A stretch of DNA of 11,955 bases from an uncultured Spirochaetaceae bacterium (lineage in GTDB: Bacteria; Spirochaetota; Spirochaetia; Sphaerochaetales; Sphaerochaetaceae), in contig CAMKAB010000010.1 in NCBI GenBank assembly GCA_946410375.1, forward strand, positions 1-11,955, given 5' to 3'. The notes beneath the pieces are model-generated. The model did not search any database. It saw nothing but the letters and a program-made list of their open reading frames with translations, and was not told the DNA's origin. This document shows positions 6,971 through 11,955 of this stretch, piece after piece. Positions within the stretch are counted from its first letter, which is position 1; each line of letters starts with the position of its first letter. The position numbers and the translations under genes are program-made.

Positions 6971-7105
6971 CTTTTACCTGATCTATCCTTTATTCCTTAC
7001 TACGTTACGCACTTCAATGCGGCGCAAAACTTTCCCGCAAAGCATCCCGCCGCTCTGCAAATTCCGGTTCTTCACGTTATCCGGGACCTTTACAGAGCAC
7101 CGCTT
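6971..7105 (-). promoter_or_regulatory. Structured leader of the TPR-tsaE-tsaB-trxB operon
   Basis: The predicted leader of about 135 bases can form two G+C-rich stem-loops. The first closes with GCTCTG (7098-7093) and CAGAGC (7057-7052), with a possible inner CCGG/CCGG pairing. The second closes with GCGGCG (7053-7048) and CGCCGC (7024-7019), with an inner CTTT/AAAG pairing. The two closing stems share two bases at 7052-7053, so they nearly stack and partly compete. No T tract follows, so this is not an intrinsic terminator, and I recognise no riboswitch class. Confidence 0.4.
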
Positions 7106-7111
7106 TACTCT

Positions 7112-7140
7112 ATCATACCGAAAAACCGCAACATATGCAA
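7112..7140 (-). promoter_or_regulatory. Strong sigma70-type promoter for the TPR operon
   Basis: On the minus strand, TTGCAT (7140-7135) and TATGAT (7117-7112) are separated by exactly 17 bases, predicting a start near 7105. This is the best-spaced promoter on this strand of the window, and it sits directly in front of the TPR gene leader. Confidence 0.65.
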
Positions 7141-7161
7141 TCAAAAAATAATATTCATTTG

Positions 7162-7746
7162 TTACCCTCTTTCATATCCGACCGCTTTCAGCATTTTGTT
7201 GTATCCCATAGGCTCAACTGCGGAAACAGGCACTTCAAGAAGGGAAAGCAGTTTATACAAGGCGTGTTCCGCCGCTTCTTTATCCATTTTCTCGATGTCA
7301 TCTCCGCAAATTTCCGTTTCAATAAACCATCCCAAATGCTTAACGTTCAACACTTCGGAATGAAGTTCCATATTATCCAAATTAACGGCAAAATGATACC
7401 CGTTTTTTATTTTTATTCTGCATATAACGAGTCCTATCCCCTTAATGAATGTCTGAATTCTTTCCCATTCTCCGGGCGGCGCTTCAAATTCGTTCTCAAC
7501 ATTATATTCCGTGCAATAATCCTTCTTTTTCATCGGTTTTTGCGTGAAAAGAACCCGTTCCCCATCCGCCGAACTTTCGTACCGGGTTCGAAAATGAGGC
7601 TCTCCTTCCTCATTGTCCGACCAGTAAATATCATACTTTTTTATTTCTCCGAGATATACCGATCCGTTTAAATCGCGCAACCGGCGCACAAGATCCTCAA
7701 CTCTCTCTTCCGGCACATGAGCCTTTAATTCTATTTCACACCCCAT
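7162..7746 (-). CDS. CYTH-domain protein (class IV adenylate cyclase / triphosphatase-like)
   Basis: CYTH proteins form an eight-stranded tunnel that binds triphosphorylated substrates with divalent metal; members include CyaB-type adenylate cyclases and thiamine or inorganic triphosphatases. The 194 residues begin with the defining ExExK (Glu4, Glu6, Lys8). Further charged strands follow: FRTRYE, FTQKP, EYNVENEFE and LGWFIETEI, the last two giving acidic pairs typical of the metal site. AAAGGAG lies eight bases before the ATG, fixing the start. A -10-like TAGAAT (7775-7770) lies about 25 bases upstream with only a poor -35, so the gene may have its own promoter or be read from xth, 110 bases upstream. 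The motifs support the domain; the motifs alone do not separate cyclase from phosphatase. Confidence 0.85.
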   Translation of the reverse strand: MGCEIELKAHVPEERVEDLVRRLRDLNGSVYLGEIKKYDIYWSDNEEGEPHFRTRYESSADGERVLFTQKPMKKKDYCTEYNVENEFEAPPGEWERIQTFIKGIGLVICRIKIKNGYHFAVNLDNMELHSEVLNVKHLGWFIETEICGDDIEKMDKEAAEHALYKLLSLLEVPVSAVEPMGYNKMLKAVGYERG

Positions 7747-7856
7747 GGAAAACTCCTTTAAGAAACTTTATTCTACCGCAAAATTCCCCGCCGTAAGATC
7801 TCCCGACGTATGATCGACGAACGATTCCTCACAGCAAGGGCTCTCACTGAAGGACT

Positions 7857-8603
7857 CTAAATTCCGTCTTTAAGCGTAAGCACAATCGGAGCATGATCGC
7901 TTCCGAGAATGCCGGAATCAATCCTGCTGTCCGCAAGCCTCGTCTCAAAACCTTTCGAACACAGCCAGTAGTCTATTCTCCACCCCGTGTTTTTCTCACG
8001 CGCTTTAAATCGGTACGACCACCACGAATACGCATCTTTAAGATCCGGATAAAAATACCTGAACGTATCAGTGAAACCGGCATCAAGAAGGGCGGAAAAA
8101 CTGTCCCGCTCCTCTATCGTAAACCCGGCGTTTCTCGTATTCGTTTTCGGATTTTTAATATCTATCTCCTTATGGGCGACATTCAAATCTCCGCATATGA
8201 GAACAGGCTTCGTCTTAGCAAGTTCCGAAACATAACCCCTGAAATTCTTATCCCACTCCAACCTGAAATCAAGCCTTTTCAACTCGTCCTGAGAATTAGG
8301 AGTATACACGGTTACAACATAAAAAGCGGGAAATTCGGCGCATATCACTCTGCCTTCATTATCCGACCCGTATTCAACACGGACAGGCTTTTCCCTGGTG
8401 AATAAAGCGGTACCCGAATACCCTTTTTTCTCCGCATAGTTATAGTAGACATAATAGCCAGGAAATTCCAAATCCAGCTGACCTTCCGAAAGCTTGATTT
8501 CCTGCAAACAGAAAATATCAGAATTTGAAGATGAAAAATAATCCAAAAAACCTTTTTGCAGAACGGCCCTGAATCCGTTCACATTCCAAGACGTAAGTTT
8601 CAT
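7857..8603 (-). CDS. xth: Exonuclease III family AP endonuclease
   Basis: An Mg-dependent DNA repair enzyme that cuts 5' to abasic sites and has 3'-phosphodiesterase and 3'-5' exonuclease activity. The 248 residues hold every family motif: SWNVNG (5-10), LQEIK (33-37) with metal ligand Glu35, VYTPNS (99-104), GDLNVAH (138-144) with Asp139 and Asn141, WWSYR (194-198), GWRIDYW (207-213), and SDHAP (235-239) with the catalytic His237. Length is normal for the compact bacterial form. The ATG at 8603 begins directly with the first strand, so no other start is plausible. A TATAAT ends only five bases before the ATG, suggesting a leaderless or near-leaderless message. The first gene on this strand after the divergent region. 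Confidence 0.95.
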   Translation of the reverse strand: MKLTSWNVNGFRAVLQKGFLDYFSSSNSDIFCLQEIKLSEGQLDLEFPGYYVYYNYAEKKGYSGTALFTREKPVRVEYGSDNEGRVICAEFPAFYVVTVYTPNSQDELKRLDFRLEWDKNFRGYVSELAKTKPVLICGDLNVAHKEIDIKNPKTNTRNAGFTIEERDSFSALLDAGFTDTFRYFYPDLKDAYSWWSYRFKAREKNTGWRIDYWLCSKGFETRLADSRIDSGILGSDHAPIVLTLKDGI

Positions 8604-8608
8604 ACCAT

Positions 8609-8646
8609 ATTATACACCTGAAAACGTCTTTTTAAATCTTTTTAAA
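8609..8646 (-). promoter_or_regulatory. xth promoter with phased A-tract direct repeats
   Basis: On the minus strand a perfect TATAAT occupies 8614-8609, five bases before the xth ATG. No good -35 exists; TTTAAA (8636-8631) at 16 bases is the nearest. Immediately upstream is a perfect tandem pair, TCTTTTTAAA on the + strand at 8627-8636 and 8637-8646, so A tracts recur at one helical turn and continue into 8647-8670. This resembles an UP element or a bent-DNA activator compensating for the weak -35. Confidence 0.5.
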
Positions 8647-8815
8647 TATTTTTTTCAAAAAAGCTTTTTTTGTCGGTAAAGAACGGAAAAACACGCAAAT
8701 ACCGGAGAAAAAAAAAACTAAAACAAAGCCCGGTTTCTCTCTTATCCGCATGCCCGTTTCAGGGCGTCTTCTCTCAGACTTCATGACATCCCCGGGGCGT
8801 TTCTTATCTTCGCCA

Positions 8816-8858
8816 GGCGGACTCGTAAAATCTGCATTTTACCCGCCTTAAAACGAGT
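8816..8858 (+). promoter_or_regulatory. Compound hairpin with two alternative closing stems
   Basis: A shared inner hairpin, TAAAAT (8826-8831), loop CTGC, ATTTTA (8836-8841), can be closed in two exclusive ways. One uses GGCGG (8816-8820) with CCGCC (8843-8847), bulging ACTC. The other uses ACTCG (8821-8825) with CGAGT (8854-8858), bulging the bases between. It lies upstream of the predicted start near 8919, so it may act as DNA or belong to another transcript. Confidence 0.35.
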
Positions 8859-8912
8859 AGTTAATTTTAACTATCCCCATTATTGACTATATAAAACAAA
8901 GTTTTGTATTAT
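8858..8912 (+). promoter_or_regulatory. Promoter of the acyltransferase-like gene, with operator-like palindromes
   Basis: TTGACT (8883-8888) and TATTAT (8907-8912) are separated by 18 bases, a good sigma70-type pair predicting a start near 8919 and a leader of about 75 bases. The spacer holds an inverted repeat, AAAAC (8893-8897) and GTTTT (8901-8905). Ten bases upstream of the -35 lies a perfect palindrome of two 7-base arms around TT, TAGTTAA and TTAACTA (8858-8873). Either could be a regulator site. Confidence 0.55.
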
Positions 8913-8993
8913 TTTCTCGTCGGCGGGACAATAAAAAAAACCTCCCGTACAAACACTGATTATACAACAAGTTAAAAAGAGATAAATACTTAT

Positions 8994-9917
8994 ATGGAAA
9001 AAAGGAAAAAACAATTCGGAGACAAAAAAGACGCATATCTTGTACGCGATCTCGGTCCCATGCACAATATAATGAACAACCTTATGGGCGAACGAACAGA
9101 GAACGAAGCTATTGTGCATATTGAAGTGGAGTTAGATAAAATAAACGCCTACTTAAACGAAAAAAACAAAAACACGGAAGATCATTCCCAAAGATACACA
9201 CTCTTTCATGCAATCCTTGCGGCTTTTGCCGTAACGCTTAACAACAGGCGTAAAATGAACTTCTTCGTGAGGAACAAGAAATACTTTGAAAGAAAAGAAA
9301 TAACTTTTTCTTATATAGCGAAAAAAGAAAAATCTGACGGAGGATTTGAATCCGTAATAATTCAAAGATATAAAACGGAAAGCGAAAAATCACCGCTTCG
9401 GCAAATGCACGACAAGACATGCAAAGAAGTCGGAGAAATGCGAAAAAACGAGGATTCCGGTTCGGGAACGGACAAGGCGATTCAGGGATTTTTAAAACTT
9501 CCTTCACCCATACTCAAATTGTTTTTCGTTGTTCTGCGTTTTCTTGATAAGCACGGCTGGGTTCCGTCGGTACTGCACAAACTCATACCTTACTACTCAA
9601 CCGTTTTTGTGGCTAATCTCGGCAGCATAGGTTTTTCCTGCGACTATCACCACCTCATAAATTTCGGAACGAATTCAATTTTCATCGTAATCGGGGAGAA
9701 ATACAAAAAGCATTTTTTTAATGACGACGGAACATTTTCCCGCATATCCGAAATTCTTCCGATTTGCCTTACCATAGACGAGCGAATTGCGGACGGCGTT
9801 TACTATGCCAACACAATCAGAATGATTAAATATCTTATGGATAATCCTGAGCTTTTAGACATCCCCGCAAACCAAAAAATTGATTTTCCCGATTTTAACC
9901 GACGTTCAAAGCAGTAA
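8994..9917 (+). CDS. Free-standing E2/CAT-fold acyltransferase-like protein
   Basis: The 307 residues resemble the catalytic domain of 2-oxoacid dehydrogenase E2 subunits and chloramphenicol acetyltransferase, which move acyl groups from CoA. Matches are the HAILAAFAVTLNNRRKMN helix (72-89), TVFVANLGSIGF (203-214) like the E2 SNLG strand, and LTIDERIADG (259-268) where E2 has a DHR-type motif ending DG. There is no lipoyl or subunit-binding domain, so it is not a dehydrogenase subunit. The catalytic His of HxxxDG is Glu263. A His pair at 219-220 is a possible substitute. A hydrophobic stretch at about 167-185 absent from ordinary E2 may touch membrane or a lipid substrate. The ATG at 8994 has only a weak AAAGAG site. 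A ligase gene follows after 217 bases. Fold likely; reaction unknown. Confidence 0.7.
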   Translation: MEKRKKQFGDKKDAYLVRDLGPMHNIMNNLMGERTENEAIVHIEVELDKINAYLNEKNKNTEDHSQRYTLFHAILAAFAVTLNNRRKMNFFVRNKKYFERKEITFSYIAKKEKSDGGFESVIIQRYKTESEKSPLRQMHDKTCKEVGEMRKNEDSGSGTDKAIQGFLKLPSPILKLFFVVLRFLDKHGWVPSVLHKLIPYYSTVFVANLGSIGFSCDYHHLINFGTNSIFIVIGEKYKKHFFNDDGTFSRISEILPICLTIDERIADGVYYANTIRMIKYLMDNPELLDIPANQKIDFPDFNRRSKQ

Positions 9918-10134
9918 ACAGCGTAAAACAGCTAACCAGACTTTTAAGATATCAAAAAGCAAACCCCGCGCGTAAATCTTCGGCTATCCGAAAGGGCTAT
10001 CAGGAAGCAAACATCCGGCGGACGGATTCGGGAATAACCCGGGCATATGATAATAAGTCAAGCTGATGGTATTCAGAACGTTTTAAACAAAACTTAAAAA
10101 AAGATTATTCAAATAAAAAACTTGGAGACGAAAA
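9918..10134 (+). other. 217-base gap between acyltransferase-like and ligase genes
   Basis: No ORF is supported. A direct repeat GGCTATC recurs at about 9982 and 9995. Two small hairpins stand side by side: ATCCG (10013-10017) with CGGAT (10023-10027), and CGGG (10029-10032) with CCCG (10038-10041). No T tract follows, so neither is an intrinsic terminator and read-through to the ligase is plausible. Further on, GTTTT (10080-10084) and AAAAC (10089-10093) form an inverted repeat with the same half-sites, in opposite order, as the one in the 8883-8912 promoter. An A+T-rich run then leads to the ligase ribosome site. Confidence 0.45.
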
Positions 10135-11940
10135 ATGTTGGATTTGACAAAAGAAATAGACATGAACGAGAGATTGAAAACAGATGGTCCTCTTTTGGGG
10201 TATTGCAAACCGGAAGAAATAAAAACGGCGCCATGGCTTAAATGCTACGGAGAAGTTCCGTTTCACCTGGACTACCCGGACTATTCCATCGTTTCAGCCG
10301 TTATGGAAGCGGCAAAGGGCAATCCTGCGCAAACCGCTATCAGCTTTCAGGGAAAAGCGACATCGTTCAAGGAACTGGTTGAGCAAATAAAACAAACCGC
10401 TGCCGCTTTTACGAAAATGGGAATAAAAGAAGGGGATTTCGTAACAATATGCATGCCGAATACGCCTCAGGCGATTCTCTGTTTGTACGCGGTGAACTAT
10501 ATCGGGGCTGTGGCAAGTATGATCCACCCTCTTTCCGCGGTGAAGGAAATTGAGTTTTACATAAAAGAAACAAAGAGCCGCACTATCATCACCATAGATC
10601 AGTTCTACTGGAAAATAGTTCAGGCGCGTCAGAATACGAATTTGGACCATATCATCATTGCGAGCATTTCAGAAGCTCTTCCGTTTGTTAAAAAAACGGC
10701 TTACCGCCTTATCAAGGAAAGAAAATTCCAACCGAAAGTCGTTGAAGACGGATGCGTCATCAAGTGGCGCAACTTTTTCAATTCCGGTAAAGATTGCGGA
10801 GACGCGCCTTTCCGGGACAAAAGGGGAAAAGACCTGGCGGTTATTCTCTTCTCCGGCGGCACGACAGGAGTAAGCAAAGGAATAATGCTCAGCAACCTCA
10901 ACTTCAACTCCTGCGCCATGCAAACAGCCACAATGTGCAACACAGAAGTTCACGGCGCTAAAATGCTTGCCGCAATGCCTATTTTCCACGGCTTCGGACT
11001 CGGCGTTTGCATTCACACAATACTGATTATGGGCGGAGAAAGCATTTTAGTTCCTCAGGTGAGCGTAAAAGGGTACTCTCAGCTTCTCAAAACGGAACAG
11101 CCTAACTACATAGCAGGTGTTCCCACTCTCTACGAAGGGATTACCAGAAACAAAGAGATGGACAAAGTAAGCCTCGCCTGCCTTCGCGGCGTATTCTCAG
11201 GCGGAGATTCGCTCCCGGTTGAACTTAAGAAAAAAATAGACAAATTTCTCGCCGACCACGGAGCGAAAGTCAAGGTCAGAGAAGGTTACGGCCTCACGGA
11301 AAGCGTTACTGCAAACTGCCTGACACCGTACCTGAAAGAAAAAGAAGGCTCTATCGGACTTCCGTTCCCTGACACCTATTACACTATCGTAAAGCCGGGC
11401 ACCACCGAAGAAGTGCCGTACGGAACCGAAGGAGAGATCTGTTTACGAGGACCTTCCGTAATGCTCGGATACCTCAATCACCCGGACGAAACCGCGAATA
11501 CGCTGAAAAAACATGCGGACGGATACACATGGCTCCATACCGGAGATGTGGGAAAAATGGATGATGAAGGCTTTGTATTCTTCACACAACGCATTAAGAG
11601 AATGATTATAACGAGCGGATATAACGTATACCCGTCTCAGGTGGAGAAAATCATTAACGAACTTGAGGAAGTTCAGATGTCCTGCATAATCGGCGTACCG
11701 GACTCCTACAAAATCCATAAAATAAAAGCATTCGTGGTGCTTGCGGACGGATTCACCGAATCCGAGGAGATCAGAAACAAGATTATGATGCACCTCAAAC
11801 ACAATGTGGCACGCTATGCAATGCCGTACGAAATTGAATTCCGCTCTTCACTTCCGAAAACTCTCGTAGGAAAAATCGCATACAGAGAACTTGAAAATGA
11901 AGAAGAAAAGAAACTGAGCGCGCAGCAATCGAATCGTTAA
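10135..11940 (+). CDS. Acyl-CoA synthetase-type adenylate-forming ligase
   Basis: Enzymes of this ANL superfamily activate a carboxylate with ATP to an acyl-adenylate and pass it to CoA or another thiol. The 601 residues carry every core motif: FSGGTTGVSKGI (229-240) for the ATP phosphates, GYGLTES (384-390), HTGD (478-481), KRMIITSGYNVYP (498-510) at the hinge to the C-terminal domain, and PKTLVGKI (574-581) with catalytic Lys580. The layout fits long- or medium-chain fatty acyl-CoA ligases, but substrate cannot be read from the motifs. GGAG seven bases before the ATG fixes the start. It has no carrier-protein domain and no signal peptide. Downstream of the acyltransferase-like gene on the same strand, it could supply the acyl donor for it. 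The stop falls 15 bases before the window ends. Confidence 0.9.
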   Translation: MLDLTKEIDMNERLKTDGPLLGYCKPEEIKTAPWLKCYGEVPFHLDYPDYSIVSAVMEAAKGNPAQTAISFQGKATSFKELVEQIKQTAAAFTKMGIKEGDFVTICMPNTPQAILCLYAVNYIGAVASMIHPLSAVKEIEFYIKETKSRTIITIDQFYWKIVQARQNTNLDHIIIASISEALPFVKKTAYRLIKERKFQPKVVEDGCVIKWRNFFNSGKDCGDAPFRDKRGKDLAVILFSGGTTGVSKGIMLSNLNFNSCAMQTATMCNTEVHGAKMLAAMPIFHGFGLGVCIHTILIMGGESILVPQVSVKGYSQLLKTEQPNYIAGVPTLYEGITRNKEMDKVSLACLRGVFSGGDSLPVELKKKIDKFLADHGAKVKVREGYGLTESVTANCLTPYLKEKEGSIGLPFPDTYYTIVKPGTTEEVPYGTEGEICLRGPSVMLGYLNHPDETANTLKKHADGYTWLHTGDVGKMDDEGFVFFTQRIKRMIITSGYNVYPSQVEKIINELEEVQMSCIIGVPDSYKIHKIKAFVVLADGFTESEEIRNKIMMHLKHNVARYAMPYEIEFRSSLPKTLVGKIAYRELENEEEKKLSAQQSNR

Positions 11941-11955
11941 GCGGATAAAAAAGCG

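Larger units (their letters stand above)
8604..8993. other. 390-base divergent intergenic region
   Basis: Separates xth (minus) from the acyltransferase-like gene (plus). From left to right it holds the xth promoter and A tracts; a poly-A/poly-T palindrome at 8657-8670; a G+C-richer middle with GCCC/GGGC and CCCCGGGG self-complementary spots around 8751-8798; a compound hairpin at 8816-8858; a 16-base palindrome at 8858-8873; and the + strand promoter at 8883-8912. A 33-codon ATG frame at 8750-8851 has no ribosome site and is probably chance. No RNA gene is recognised. Confidence 0.7.

Noticed and set aside
8657..8670. AAAAAAGCTTTTTT palindrome as a bidirectional terminator
   Set aside because: It lies upstream of both divergent genes, so there is no incoming transcript to stop, and the stem is only A-T pairs around GC with no loop.
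8750..8851. 33-codon ATG reading frame in the divergent region
   Set aside because: No ribosome site, no recognisable protein features, and it overlaps the compound hairpin; chance is the simplest explanation.
10013..10041. Adjacent small hairpins as a terminator for the acyltransferase gene
   Set aside because: Stems of five and four base pairs with no T tract on the + strand.

Overview
The window is bacterial chromosome: tightly packed genes with Shine-Dalgarno sites, moderate G+C, mostly housekeeping functions, and no phage, transposon, CRISPR, rRNA or tRNA that I can see. The phylum cannot be fixed from the sequence. A host-associated anaerobe, possibly a spirochaete such as Treponema, is only a guess from the style of the proteins. 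The TsaB/TsaE pair, a low-molecular-weight TrxB and the nucleoside scavenging genes would fit many lineages.

Left third (1-3157): a nucleoside-salvage block. On the + strand, cytidine deaminase (cdd), an atypical nucleoside phosphorylase-like protein and uridine phosphorylase (udp) form a compact operon with gaps of about 15 bases. It converges on a minus-strand PfkB kinase that matches pseudouridine kinase (psuK). Together they would turn cytidine into uridine, split uridine to uracil and ribose-1-phosphate, and start pseudouridine breakdown; psuG, the usual next enzyme, is not here. The + operon's rho-independent terminator lies inside the last codons of psuK.

Middle (3360-8603), all minus strand. 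A strong sigma70-type promoter near 7112-7140 and a structured leader precede a TPR protein, tsaE, tsaB (tRNA t6A modification) and trxB (thioredoxin reductase). The tsaB-trxB gap holds four degenerate 36-39-base tandem repeats that each carry a Shine-Dalgarno-plus-TTG unit. Upstream of that operon lie a CYTH-domain protein and exonuclease III (xth).

Right third (8604-11955): a 390-base divergent regulatory region with several inverted repeats separates xth from two + strand genes. One is a free-standing protein resembling the catalytic domain of 2-oxoacid dehydrogenase E2 / chloramphenicol acetyltransferase, with Glu in place of the expected catalytic His. The other is a complete acyl-CoA synthetase-type adenylate-forming ligase. 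They look like an activation-plus-acyl-transfer pair of unknown product, and are the best candidate in the window for undescribed biology.
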